Source: Yoonia sp034652275
GTDB taxonomy: Bacteria > Pseudomonadota > Alphaproteobacteria > Rhodobacterales > Rhodobacteraceae
Direction of reading: 5' to 3'
DNA length: 64,000 bases
Assembly: GCF_034652275.1 (NCBI RefSeq)
Contig: NZ_JAXIWG010000001.1
Coordinates: forward strand, 806,001 to 870,000
The notes below the pieces were generated by a model. It did no database searches and was not told the origin of the DNA. It saw only the letters and a list, made by a program, of their open reading frames with translations. Shown one piece after another: positions 42,329 to 50,505 of the stretch (positions are counted from its first letter, which is position 1; the number at the start of each line of letters is the position of its first letter). The position numbers and the translations under genes are program-made.

Positions 42329-43474
42329 TCAAAAGACCCGCCGTCCCGCACTATAGGTCTGTTGCACCATCGCGGTATCATCAAGCAGGCTGAACACAAC
42401 CAGATCGGCCCGTTGCCCGCAGGCAAGCCTGCCGCGGTCCTGCAATCCGGCCGCCTGCGCGGGTGCCGTAGTGACCGTCGCCATCCCGCGCGGCAGATCG
42501 TCCCAGATCAGCCCAAGCCTAACCGCCGCCAGCAGCAAGGACGCGGGCACATAGTCAGATGACAAGATGTCCAGCCGATCGCGCGCCGCCAGATCGGAGG
42601 CCGCCACATTGCCCGAATGCGACCCGCCGCGGATCAGGTTCGGCGCGCCCATAATCGTGGCGATCCCGTGTGCGTGGCATGCGTCCGCAGCCGCGACGCT
42701 GGTCGGGAACTCGGCCAAAGTCACGCCATGGGCGTGGCTGGTCGCGACCTGTGCAGGTGTCGTGTCGTCGTGACTTGCCAGCACCGCGCCAAGGCGGTTT
42801 GCCGCCGCAACCGTCGCCGCCTCATGCGCGGGGCCGAACTGTTCCTGCAAGCCATAGAGGAAATCGACATAGCCACGAAAGTCGTCTTCGCTCAGGTTGT
42901 GTTTGCCGCGCACATAGGTTTCGAACTTGGCGATGTCGGAAAACTGCCGCTGGCCGGGCGTGTGGTCCATCATCGAGATGATGCCGATCCGGTCGCTGTC
43001 GGAAAATTCGGCCAGCTCCTCGGCCAGCGTTTCCGAACAGATTTCCGCCCGCAGGTGCAGGTGGTGGCTGATCCGCAGGTGGCCCGCCGCGCGCATGGCA
43101 AGGATTTCATCCGCCATCTGGCGGGCATATTTGCCATAGCGCTTGCCATTGTTCGACAGGATCGACCCGACCCTGATCGCATCATAGACGGTCGTGATCC
43201 CGCAGCCTGCCAGTTCGCGGTCATGCGCCATGATCGCGGCGCGGTAGGGCCAGTCCACCTTTGGCCTTGGTACCAGATGCCGTTCAAGGTTGTCGGTGTG
43301 CAATTCGACCAGACCGGGGGCAAGGTAATCGCCGCCCAGATCGACCGCCCCTTTGGGCACGCCAGCCCCTTGGGCCAGATCGACGATGATGCCATCCTTG
43401 ATGGTCAGCGATCCGGTGACCACCTCGCCTTCTAGGATCAGGCGGGCGTTGGCAAGAATGATGGGCTCTGTCAT
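42329..43474 (-). CDS. phnM: Alpha-D-ribose 1-methylphosphonate 5-triphosphate diphosphatase (copy 1)
   Basis: A 381-residue amidohydrolase that cleaves pyrophosphate from ribose 1-phosphonate 5-triphosphate in the C-P lyase pathway. The metal site begins with APGLVELHTDNLERHLVPRP (HxD variant), with ASHDD and EFPTSVAAA further on. It matches E. coli PhnM in length and motif. It is separated from the rest of the leftward phn genes by the rightward DUF1045 gene (35-base divergent gap). A second PhnM-type gene is at 50506. Confidence 0.93.
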   Translation of the reverse strand: MTEPIILANARLILEGEVVTGSLTIKDGIIVDLAQGAGVPKGAVDLGGDYLAPGLVELHTDNLERHLVPRPKVDWPYRAAIMAHDRELAGCGITTVYDAIRVGSILSNNGKRYGKYARQMADEILAMRAAGHLRISHHLHLRAEICSETLAEELAEFSDSDRIGIISMMDHTPGQRQFSDIAKFETYVRGKHNLSEDDFRGYVDFLYGLQEQFGPAHEAATVAAANRLGAVLASHDDTTPAQVATSHAHGVTLAEFPTSVAAADACHAHGIATIMGAPNLIRGGSHSGNVAASDLAARDRLDILSSDYVPASLLLAAVRLGLIWDDLPRGMATVTTAPAQAAGLQDRGRLACGQRADLVVFSLLDDTAMVQQTYSAGRRVF

Positions 43475-43509
43475 GTCGGTGTCACGATACTGTTGCTAGG
43501 GGTTTGGTC

Positions 43510-44184
43510 ATGTTCGAAAGATTTGCCATTTTCTATACACCCACCGGCCCGCTGGCCGATTTCGGCGCAGCTTGGCTGGGCTGGGACAGTGCGGCGGGAC
43601 GCGCTGTGCCGCATCCCCCGATCGCGGGGATCAATGTGGCGGCGGTCACGGACACCCCGCGCAAATACGGGTTGCATGCCACGATGAAAGCACCCTTCCG
43701 CCTGTCCGCCGACAGCGGCCCTGCGGCGTTGCAGCAGGCCGTGGCTGATTTTGCGACACGGCATGCGCCAGTCGAGATCGGGCATCTCGCCTTGGGGCAC
43801 GATCACGGCTTTGTCGCCTTGCGTCCCGTGGCGGCCCCCCCTGCCCTGCAGGATCTGGAACGTGCCATTGTGACCGAACTCGACCCCCACCGCGCGCCGC
43901 TGACCGAGGCCGATATCGCCCGCCGCCGCAAAGCACCGCTGACCCTGCGGCAGGACCGGCAGATGCTGGACTGGGGCTATCCTTATATTTTCGACGACTT
44001 TCATTTGCACCTGACGCTGAGCGGGCAGTTGCCCGACGCACAGGCGGCGGAGGTTGTCGCCGCCTTGCAGCCGATGGTCGCGCCGCTGATCGCGGCACCC
44101 TGCACCATCGATGCTGTCACGCTGATGGGGCAGGATGTGGGCGGCCTGTTTCACCAGATCCACCGCTACACCTTGACCGGATAA
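43510..44184 (+). CDS. DUF1045-family phosphonate-locus protein
   Basis: A 224-residue protein beginning MFERFAIFYTP and containing KYGLHATMKAPF (an HxT motif) and FHLHLTLSG (a second HxT), the paired motifs of the two-histidine (2H) phosphoesterase fold. DUF1045 genes are consistently found in C-P lyase clusters; a phosphodiesterase step on a ribose phosphonate or cyclic phosphate is plausible, parallel to PhnP. ATG 43510 is chosen over TTG 43504. It runs opposite to its neighbours and overlaps phnN convergently by 19 bases. Confidence 0.88.
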   Translation: MFERFAIFYTPTGPLADFGAAWLGWDSAAGRAVPHPPIAGINVAAVTDTPRKYGLHATMKAPFRLSADSGPAALQQAVADFATRHAPVEIGHLALGHDHGFVALRPVAAPPALQDLERAIVTELDPHRAPLTEADIARRRKAPLTLRQDRQMLDWGYPYIFDDFHLHLTLSGQLPDAQAAEVVAALQPMVAPLIAAPCTIDAVTLMGQDVGGLFHQIHRYTLTG

Positions 44185-44708
44185 AGCAGGCGCAGCACTG
44201 CCTGAACGGTGGTGTCCAGATCGCCGCTGTTGTCGATGGTCACGGCCGCAACCCCCGCAGGCAGCGCATAATCGGCACGGTCCAACCGGCGCGCGATATC
44301 CTGTGCCGTTTCGCGCCCGCGCGCGGCAAGGCGCTGCGCCAGCACGTCGCGCCGCGCGGTCAGGTTGATGATGAGGCACGGATCGAACCGCGCCTGAGCC
44401 GCTGGCAAGACACCGCGAGACAGGTTCGCCAGCACATCCCGCCCTGCCGCCAGATCGGTGCCGACCGTCGCGGGGATACCATAGCGCAAGCCATGCGCCG
44501 CCCAGTGCAAGGCAAAGGCACCTTGGGCGGCCAGCCTGTCGAAGGTCGCGTCGTCTACACCGTCGAAATCCTCGCCCCCGGCCTCTGACGGCCGCGTGAT
44601 GACACGGCGCACAAGCCGCAGACGCGCGTCGCGGGCCACCAGCCCCGCCATCACCGAATCCTTGCCGACACCGGACGGCCCGACAATAGCGATAAACCGT
44701 CCGGTCAT
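44166..44708 (-). CDS. phnN: Ribose 1,5-bisphosphate phosphokinase PhnN
   Basis: A 180-residue guanylate-kinase-like P-loop enzyme (GPSGVGKDS at residues 10-18; RRVITRP, and GETAQDIARRL helix). It phosphorylates ribose 1,5-bisphosphate to PRPP, the last salvage step of the C-P lyase pathway. ATG 44708 overlaps the phnL stop in ATGA; an in-frame extension lies antisense to nothing conserved and is rejected. It closes the phnJ-K-L-N unit. Confidence 0.93.
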   Translation of the reverse strand: MTGRFIAIVGPSGVGKDSVMAGLVARDARLRLVRRVITRPSEAGGEDFDGVDDATFDRLAAQGAFALHWAAHGLRYGIPATVGTDLAAGRDVLANLSRGVLPAAQARFDPCLIINLTARRDVLAQRLAARGRETAQDIARRLDRADYALPAGVAAVTIDNSGDLDTTVQAVLRLLYPVKV

Positions 44709-45388
44709 GCCGCAAGGCCGGGGGTAAAGCGGGTCACGTCCACCTGCCGGTCGCATAATGCCTCGCGCGCGGCGCGGTCGTGGAAGATGCCGATGATCGC
44801 GGCGCTGCGTGCCTTGGCCTCCTGCACCATCGCGAGCACCGTGGCGCGGTTGACGGGATCGAGGCTGGCGGTCGGTTCATCCAGCAATAGCGCGGGATAG
44901 GGGAACGCGAACCCCCGCGCGATATTCACCCGCTGCTGTTCGCCCCCCGAAAAGGTCGTTGGGCTAAGACCCCAGAGCCGCTCGGGGATGTTCAGCCGCG
45001 CCAAGAGATCGGCTGCCTTGGCTCGCGCCTCGTCAGGCGCGGTGCCTGTGATCAGCAAAGGTTCGGCCACCACGTCTATCGTCGGCACCCGTGGCACCAC
45101 GCGCAGGAACTGGCTGACATAGCCCAATGTCCGGCGGCGCAGCGCAATGATGTCACGCGGCGGGGCGGTAGCCACATCGACATCGCCCACCATGATCCGG
45201 CCCGCGGCGGTCAGGTAATTGCCATAGATCATCCGCATCAGCGTGGATTTCCCCGCGCCAGAGGCCCCGACCAAGGCCACACATTCGCCCGCCGCCACCT
45301 GCAGGCTGGCCCCCGCCATAACAGGAATTTCGGTGCTGCCCTGATTGTGCAGGGTAAAACTTTTCGACACGTTTTCGACGCTGATCAT
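44705..45388 (-). CDS. phnL: C-P lyase ABC-type subunit PhnL
   Basis: A 227-residue ABC-type ATPase with Walker A GASGAGKST, signature FSGGEQQRVNIARGF and Walker B ALLLDEPTASLD. PhnL associates with PhnK and the PhnGHIJ core in methylphosphonate activation. ATG 45388 aligns with the E. coli N-terminus (MI-V-NVSK-F-LH); the GTG at 45394, which overlaps the phnK stop in GTGA, is an alternative. Four-base coupling to phnN follows. Confidence 0.94.
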   Translation of the reverse strand: MISVENVSKSFTLHNQGSTEIPVMAGASLQVAAGECVALVGASGAGKSTLMRMIYGNYLTAAGRIMVGDVDVATAPPRDIIALRRRTLGYVSQFLRVVPRVPTIDVVAEPLLITGTAPDEARAKAADLLARLNIPERLWGLSPTTFSGGEQQRVNIARGFAFPYPALLLDEPTASLDPVNRATVLAMVQEAKARSAAIIGIFHDRAAREALCDRQVDVTRFTPGLAA

Positions 45389-45390
45389 CT

Positions 45391-46161
45391 TCACACCTGC
45401 AAGACAGAGGACACAAGAAGCTGGGTATAGCCATGCTGCGGATCATCCAGCACCTGATCGGTCAGGCCGGTTTCCACCACATGACCATCCTTCATCACCA
45501 TCAGCCGGTCGGCAAGCAGCCGCACGACGGCGAGATCATGGGTGACGATAATGGCGCTCAGCCCCATGTCGCGCACGAGGCCGCGCAGCAGGTCCAGCAG
45601 ACGCGCCTGCACGGACACATCAAGGCCGCCTGTCGGTTCGTCCATGAACACCAGCCGCGGCCCCGTGACCAGATTGCGCGCGATCTGCAGGCGCTGCTGC
45701 ATTCCGCCGGAAAACGCCGTGGGGCGGTCGTCGATCCGGTCCTCGGTGATCTCGACCCTTCCCAGCCAGTCGATTGCCTGCGCGCGGATGTCACCATAGT
45801 GCCGCGCGTTCACGGCCATCAGGCGTTCGCCGACATTGCCGCCCGCACTGACATTCATGCGCAGCCCGTCGCGGGCGTGCTGGTGGACGAAGGCCCAGTC
45901 GGTGCGCCCCAGCATCCGGCGTTCGGGCTCGGACATCGTCACCGTGTCGCGCAACCCGTCGGTGCGGGTATCGAACCGCACCGCGCCGTGATCGGGCTTC
46001 AGATGCCCCGCCAGACAATTCAGCAAGGTGGATTTGCCCGACCCGCTTTCACCGACGATGCCCATGACCTCGCCGGGGTAGAGATCAAAGCTCACATCCG
46101 CGCATCCGATGCGCGCGCCGTAGTATTTGGCAAGGTTTTCGACCTGCAACAGGGGGGTCAT
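45391..46161 (-). CDS. phnK: C-P lyase ABC-type subunit PhnK
   Basis: A 256-residue ABC-type ATPase: Walker A GESGSGKST, signature FSGGMQQRLQIARN, Walker B LVFMDEPTGGLD, switch VTHDL. PhnK binds the PhnJ face of the core complex and is needed for C-P bond cleavage, not for transport. ATG 46161 (MTPLLQVENLAKYYG) overlaps the phnJ stop. Confidence 0.95.
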   Translation of the reverse strand: MTPLLQVENLAKYYGARIGCADVSFDLYPGEVMGIVGESGSGKSTLLNCLAGHLKPDHGAVRFDTRTDGLRDTVTMSEPERRMLGRTDWAFVHQHARDGLRMNVSAGGNVGERLMAVNARHYGDIRAQAIDWLGRVEITEDRIDDRPTAFSGGMQQRLQIARNLVTGPRLVFMDEPTGGLDVSVQARLLDLLRGLVRDMGLSAIIVTHDLAVVRLLADRLMVMKDGHVVETGLTDQVLDDPQHGYTQLLVSSVLQV

Positions 46162-46988
46162 GCGGCCTCCTCCACGCGGGTTGCGCAATAATCGGTGTCC
46201 GAACAGATGAACATCCGCCCGCCTGCGTCATCGGTGATCAATTCATCCAGATAGCTGGTCGTCGATCCGCAAAGCGCGCAGGCATGATCCGCCTTGGTGG
46301 GCTGGAACGGGTAGTCGTCGAAATCGAGACTGACGACTTTTGTGTAAGGCGGCAGCGCATAGATCCGCTGTTCGCGGCCCGCGCCGAACAGCTGGATCGC
46401 GGCCATATCCAGTTTGGGATTGTCGAATTTCGGGATCGGGGACGGGTCCATGACATAGCGGCCTTCAACCTTGACCGGATAGGCATAGGCGGTGGCGATG
46501 GCCCCGTGCTGGCTGATATCCTCATAAAGCTTCACATGCATCAGCCCGTAATCCTCAAGGGCGTGCATCTTGCGGGTTTCCACCTCGGAGGGTTCCAGAA
46601 ACCGTAAAGGTTCGGGGATCGGCACCTGATAGACGATGATCTGATCCTCGCGCAGCGCCTGTTCGGGGATGCGGTGGCGGGTCTGGATCACGCTGGCATG
46701 CGTGGTTTTCTCGGTTACGGCGACCCCTGCCGTGCGCTGGAAAAACCGCCGGATCGACACGGCGTTAGTGGTGTCGTCGGCGCCTTGGTCGATCACTTTC
46801 AGCGTATCGTCGGGCGTCAGCACGGCGGCCGACACCTGCACGCCACCCGTGCCCCAGCCATAAGGCATCGGCATTTCGCGGCTGGCAAAAGGCACCTGAT
46901 AGCCGGGGATGGCAAGACCCTTCAGGATCGCGCGGCGGATCATGCGTTTGGTCTGTTCATCGAGATAGGCAAAGTTATACTCGGTCAT
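46158..46988 (-). CDS. phnJ: Alpha-D-ribose 1-methylphosphonate 5-phosphate C-P lyase PhnJ
   Basis: A 276-residue radical-SAM-type enzyme that breaks the carbon-phosphorus bond. The cysteines are C237, C240, C262 and C268, the same spacing as E. coli C241/C244/C266 (4Fe-4S) and C272 (thiyl radical); the glycyl-radical glycine is G29 in AIPGYQVPF. All key residues are thus present. It is separated from phnI by 553 bases holding two rightward small genes, so it needs its own promoter or a long leader. Confidence 0.97.
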   Translation of the reverse strand: MTEYNFAYLDEQTKRMIRRAILKGLAIPGYQVPFASREMPMPYGWGTGGVQVSAAVLTPDDTLKVIDQGADDTTNAVSIRRFFQRTAGVAVTEKTTHASVIQTRHRIPEQALREDQIIVYQVPIPEPLRFLEPSEVETRKMHALEDYGLMHVKLYEDISQHGAIATAYAYPVKVEGRYVMDPSPIPKFDNPKLDMAAIQLFGAGREQRIYALPPYTKVVSLDFDDYPFQPTKADHACALCGSTTSYLDELITDDAGGRMFICSDTDYCATRVEEAA

Positions 46989-47044
46989 GATTTTGCCCTG
47001 CTTTCCTTGGAAAATGGCATGGGTAAGTGAAAGAGGATGTGCCG

Positions 47045-47329
47045 ATGGACCCGTTGCTGTCTGCCGAATGCGTCGAGACGGTCAGCATCCTTTACGCCGT
47101 GATCTTCGGCGCGGGGGAAGCGTGCGTGCTGGTCAGCGCAGGGTCGATCCTGACGGCTTTTGCCGCCTTCATGGTGCTGGTCGTGCTGGCGCAATACATC
47201 GCGCGCAGGCTCTGGGCGCGGGTCACAGGCACTGCCGCGCCGCCCGAGGCCACGCCGCAAAAGCCGTTCTCGCGCCATCCCGATTATGACGGCGGGCCGA
47301 TCAGGTCGACACGGCGGCGCAGGGACTAG
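47045..47329 (+). CDS. Small two-TM protein encoded between phnJ and phnI, opposite strand
   Basis: A 94-residue predicted membrane protein starting MDPLLSAECVE, with two hydrophobic segments (residues ~14-34 and 37-56, ILYAVIFGAG and FAAFMVLVVLAQYIA) and a basic proline-containing tail ending in RRRRD. AGAGG precedes the ATG by eight bases. I do not recognise it. It is divergent from phnJ (56 bases apart) and interrupts the usual phnI-phnJ adjacency. The hydrophobic pattern and ribosome site support translation; homology would decide. Confidence 0.55.
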   Translation: MDPLLSAECVETVSILYAVIFGAGEACVLVSAGSILTAFAAFMVLVVLAQYIARRLWARVTGTAAPPEATPQKPFSRHPDYDGGPIRSTRRRRD

Positions 47330-47383
47330 ATCACCGGCGCAGGCCGTCATGCAAATGTCACAATGCGCGCCTAGCGTCAGGGC

Positions 47384-47539
47384 ATGGAAACAATTCTGAC
47401 CGCCGTTGATTTCATCCGCACCAACGCGACGGCAATTGCAATATGTATCGGTTTTCCGATCGCGCTTGCGCTTGTTTTCCGAGGTGACGGTCCCAGCGTG
47501 AACGGATCTTACAACGACGACGGGGACGGCGGCGACTGA
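47384..47539 (+). CDS. 51-residue single-TM peptide gene before the phnI stop
   Basis: A 51-codon frame starting METILTAVDFIRTNATA, with one hydrophobic helix (AIAICIGFPIALALVF) and an acidic, glycine-rich C-terminus (NDDGDGGD). It ends two bases before the convergent phnI stop. The ribosome site is weak (CAGGGC). Helix plus strongly acidic tail is what a real small membrane protein looks like, but at this length chance cannot be excluded. Confidence 0.42.
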   Translation: METILTAVDFIRTNATAIAICIGFPIALALVFRGDGPSVNGSYNDDGDGGD

Positions 47540-47541
47540 TC

Positions 47542-48630
47542 TCATTCCGCGGCCTCCTGCATCGGCACTTGCACAGCCTCGCGGCGCAGTTTGCGGATCA
47601 GTTCCAGTTCGGACTGGAAATCGACGTAATGCGGCAGCTTGATATGTTCCAGAAACCCCGTCGCCTGAATATTGTCGCAGTGATACAGCACGAATTCCTC
47701 GTCCTGCGCGGGCGCGCCAAGGTTGTCCTCGCCCAGTTCCGCCCAGCGGAGCGCACGGTCGACCAGCGCCATGGAAATCGCCTTGCGTTCAGTCATGCCG
47801 AAGACAAGGCCATACCCGCGCGTGAATTGCGGCGGCTGGGTTTTGGAGCCTTGAAACTGGTTGACGGTTTCGCATTCGGTTAGAATGATCTCACCGATTT
47901 CGATGCTGAACCCCAGTTCGGGGATGTCCATTTCCACGGCCACCGTGCCGATCCGCAATTCGACGACAAAGGCGTGGTTACGCGCATAGCCGCGCTGCGT
48001 GGAATAGGCCATGCCAAGGGTAAAGCCTTCGTCCGCCCGCGTCAGCGCTTGCAATCTCAGCGCGCGGGATGCGGGCAGTTCCAGCGGCGCGCGGGTCAGG
48101 TCGGGCGGCGTGGCCTCGCCCGCCGGTTCCGGCTGGATCAGGTCCTCGCGGTCCAGAAACCCCATGATATGCGGGGTCGGGCCTTGCAGCGGTGCGGCCT
48201 CGGCCACCTGCCCCGCCTCACCATCGGCGGTGAGTTTGAAATCCAGCAGGCGGTGGGTGTAATCGAATGTCGGCCCCAGAACCTGCCCGCCGGGGGCGTC
48301 CTTGAACGTGGCTGATACACGCCGGTCGCAGGCCATCGCCCCTGTGTCCACCGGCAGCGATGCGCCAAAACGCGGCAACGTGGTGCGATAGGCGCGGATC
48401 AGGAAAATCGCCTCGATCAGATCGCCGCGCGCCTGTTTGATCGCCAAAGCGGCGAGGTCGGGGTCGTAAAGCGAGCCTTCGGCCATCACGCGGTTGACGG
48501 CCAGCGCCAGCTGTTCGCGGATTTGCGCGACACTGAGTTCCGGCACCGACAGATCGCCGCGCCGTTCCTCGGCGAGCCAGGCATGGGCATTGTCGATGGC
48601 GCGCTCGCCACCTTTGACGGCAACATACAT
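47542..48630 (-). CDS. phnI: C-P lyase core subunit PhnI
   Basis: A 362-residue core subunit. With PhnG, PhnH and PhnL it displaces adenine from ATP to make ribose 1-methylphosphonate 5-triphosphate; alone PhnI is a nucleosidase. MYVAVKGGERAIDNAHAWLAEERRGD at the start (AVKGGERAIDNAH) and LGMAYSTQRGYARNH and DFQSELELIRKLR near the end are conserved PhnI features. Its ATG shares a base with the phnH stop (TGATG). Confidence 0.96.
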   Translation of the reverse strand: MYVAVKGGERAIDNAHAWLAEERRGDLSVPELSVAQIREQLALAVNRVMAEGSLYDPDLAALAIKQARGDLIEAIFLIRAYRTTLPRFGASLPVDTGAMACDRRVSATFKDAPGGQVLGPTFDYTHRLLDFKLTADGEAGQVAEAAPLQGPTPHIMGFLDREDLIQPEPAGEATPPDLTRAPLELPASRALRLQALTRADEGFTLGMAYSTQRGYARNHAFVVELRIGTVAVEMDIPELGFSIEIGEIILTECETVNQFQGSKTQPPQFTRGYGLVFGMTERKAISMALVDRALRWAELGEDNLGAPAQDEEFVLYHCDNIQATGFLEHIKLPHYVDFQSELELIRKLRREAVQVPMQEAAE

Positions 48631-49190
48631 CAGCTGACCCTCGTGCTGCGCGGCAAGGCGGCCAAGCGGTCGCCGCAGGTGAAGATGAAATCGAGTCCGC
48701 GCGGGAAAAGTGCTGCATTGCGCTGGAAGGTGGCAATGTCGGGCAAAGACAGATGCGCCTGATCCTTGATCCCCGGCCCGCGCAAGACAGCACCTGAATT
48801 GGACAGTTGCGGTAGCTCAACGATCAACGTGGCGGACCTGTCGGGATAGTCCGATGTGCCCAGCGGGAAGGCCTCCAGCGGCAGGGCGTCCCAAGTGCCA
48901 TAGGCGAATTGCGCCGTCTGTGCGCTCACGAAAGGTGCTGCGCAATGAAAGGTGATCCAGTCGCGCAAAGCGGCTGTGTCATGCCCCGCCCCCAGAAACA
49001 GCGGCGTCTCAGGATCACACAGCGTCAGCAGCGCGACACCGGCGGCGACCGACACCGGCGCAGGCGGCAGCGCGCCTGTGACTGTCACGATCTTGGCGGG
49101 CTGCGCCATCGCCGTCATGATCGCGCGAAAGGCATGGGCGGCATCCACCGGCGGTGCGGCGAACCCGCCGTCAAGCGTTTGGATCTGCAT
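48630..49190 (-). CDS. phnH: C-P lyase subunit PhnH
   Basis: A 186-residue core subunit of the PhnGHIJ complex. GGFAAPPVDAAHAFRAIM at the N-terminus, LLTLCDPETPLFL and GPGIKDQAHLSL are typical PhnH segments. The start at 49190 touches the phnG stop; the same frame is open far upstream but that part is antisense to phnG and phnF. It has a dimeric PLP-transferase-like fold without PLP by family knowledge. Confidence 0.95.
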   Translation of the reverse strand: MQIQTLDGGFAAPPVDAAHAFRAIMTAMAQPAKIVTVTGALPPAPVSVAAGVALLTLCDPETPLFLGAGHDTAALRDWITFHCAAPFVSAQTAQFAYGTWDALPLEAFPLGTSDYPDRSATLIVELPQLSNSGAVLRGPGIKDQAHLSLPDIATFQRNAALFPRGLDFIFTCGDRLAALPRSTRVS

Positions 49191-49645
49191 CAATCCTCTC
49201 CTCTCACCAGCGTGAAGAAATCGACCTTGGTGGCGGCGGCCTTGGCGGCGCGGGTGGCTTTCCGGTCGGCGGCGGCGGCGCGCAAAGGGGCCAGCACGGC
49301 GATTTCGACCTGCCCCGCCGCTTCCGTCTGCATCAGCGCGTCGATCAGCGCAGTTTGCAACGCATGGGTGCGGTCGCGCCCCTGCACATAGCCATGCCCG
49401 ACCGTGCCATCCGCCAGCCGGATCGAGGCGCGGGTCACCGACATCTCGCCCAGATTGAAGGCGGCACCCACCGCCCCTGCCCGCCCGCGCACCATGACGG
49501 CGCCAATCTCGGGCGCGCGCAGGACGCTGTGGGCAGGCGTCATATCCGCCGCCGACCAGAGTGCTGCCACCTCGGCTGCAGGGGCCCTGGCCAGCAGGCC
49601 AAGCCAGGCCTTGCGCGCCGTTTGGGAATCGTCTGTCGCCTGCAT
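49190..49645 (-). CDS. phnG: C-P lyase subunit PhnG
   Basis: A 151-residue core subunit and first gene of the phnGHI unit. RKAWLGLLARAPAAEV, GAAFNLGEMSVTRASIRL and GHGYVQGRDRTHALQTALIDAL match PhnG. It is divergent from phnF with an 88-base region containing GTCTAG-type repeats, so it is presumably repressed by PhnF in the absence of phosphonate. Confidence 0.94.
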   Translation of the reverse strand: MQATDDSQTARKAWLGLLARAPAAEVAALWSAADMTPAHSVLRAPEIGAVMVRGRAGAVGAAFNLGEMSVTRASIRLADGTVGHGYVQGRDRTHALQTALIDALMQTEAAGQVEIAVLAPLRAAAADRKATRAAKAAATKVDFFTLVRGED

Positions 49646-49680
49646 CTAGACACCTGTCGTCGGTTACTATACAACTAGAC
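49645..49680. promoter_or_regulatory. Candidate PhnF operator region
   Basis: TCTAGAC (49645-49651) and CTATACAACTAGAC (49667-49680) form repeated CTAGAC/CTATAC half-sites, i.e. GTCTAG and GTATAG on the minus strand. GntR/HutC-type regulators favour GT-N-TA-N-AC sites, and these lie directly in front of phnG. Confidence 0.45.
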
Positions 49681-49733
49681 AAATCATAGCCGAACCACCT
49701 CGCCCTGCCAATCCCTGCAAATGTGAAACTTCC

Positions 49734-50441
49734 ATGACACGCACCCCGATCTGGCAAGCCATCGCCGCCGCCTTGCGCGATGAAATCGCGGACGGCATCC
49801 ACCGCCCCGGCAACAAGCTGCCTACCGAAGCCGCGCTTGCCACGCGCTTTGGCGTGAACCGGCACACGGTCCGGCAGGCGCTGGCGGGTCTGGCTGCCGA
49901 AGGTCTGGTGCGCCCAAGGCGTGGCGCGGGCGTGTTCGTGACCGCGACCCCCACCGATTACCCCATCGGGCCGCGCGTGCGGTTTCACCAGAATCTGCGC
50001 GCCGCAGGGCGCAGCCCCGCCAAACAGGTGCTGGCGCTGGATACCCGCGCACCGAGTGCTGCCGAACGCGACGCGCTGGCGCTGCAGGACGGGCTTGTGC
50101 ATGTCTATGAAGGGCTGTCGCTGGCCGATGGACAGGTTATCGCGCTGTTCCGCTCGGTTTTTTCCGCGGCGCGGTTTCCCGACCTTCTGACCTATCTGCG
50201 CGATGACCCCAGCGTCACCGCCGCCCTGCGCGCCTGCGGGATCAGCGACTATACCCGCGCCAGCACGCGGATCACCGCGAAACTCGCCAGTGCGACGCAG
50301 GCGCTGCATCTGGGCATCAATGAGGGTGCGCCGATCCTGCGCACCAGCAGCATCAACGTCGATGCGGGCGGCCTGCCCGTCGAGGCGGGGCTGACATGGT
50401 TCGCGGGCGACAAGGTCACGTTGACGCTATCCGATCTATGA
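49734..50441 (+). CDS. phnF: Phosphonate-locus GntR/HutC-family regulator PhnF
   Basis: A 235-residue regulator: N-terminal winged helix (residues ~8-70; PTEAALATRFGVNRHTVRQALAGLAAEGLV gives the recognition helix, core GVNRHTVRQAL) and a C-terminal UTRA effector domain ending GLTWFAGDKVTLTL. PhnF proteins repress phn genes. It is divergent from phnG and is followed 64 bases downstream by a second PhnM gene. Confidence 0.93.
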   Translation: MTRTPIWQAIAAALRDEIADGIHRPGNKLPTEAALATRFGVNRHTVRQALAGLAAEGLVRPRRGAGVFVTATPTDYPIGPRVRFHQNLRAAGRSPAKQVLALDTRAPSAAERDALALQDGLVHVYEGLSLADGQVIALFRSVFSAARFPDLLTYLRDDPSVTAALRACGISDYTRASTRITAKLASATQALHLGINEGAPILRTSSINVDAGGLPVEAGLTWFAGDKVTLTLSDL

Positions 50442-50505
50442 AACGTCACAAGGGTGACATACTCGGCGGTTATCCACAGCAAAACATCGCAGGTTGAGCA
50501 GCATC

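Noticed and set aside
46985..47545. 186-codon minus-strand frame filling the phnI-phnJ gap
   Set aside because: Cys/His/Arg-rich with no recognisable motif; the plus-strand frames there have hydrophobic helices and a ribosome site, so they are the better reading.
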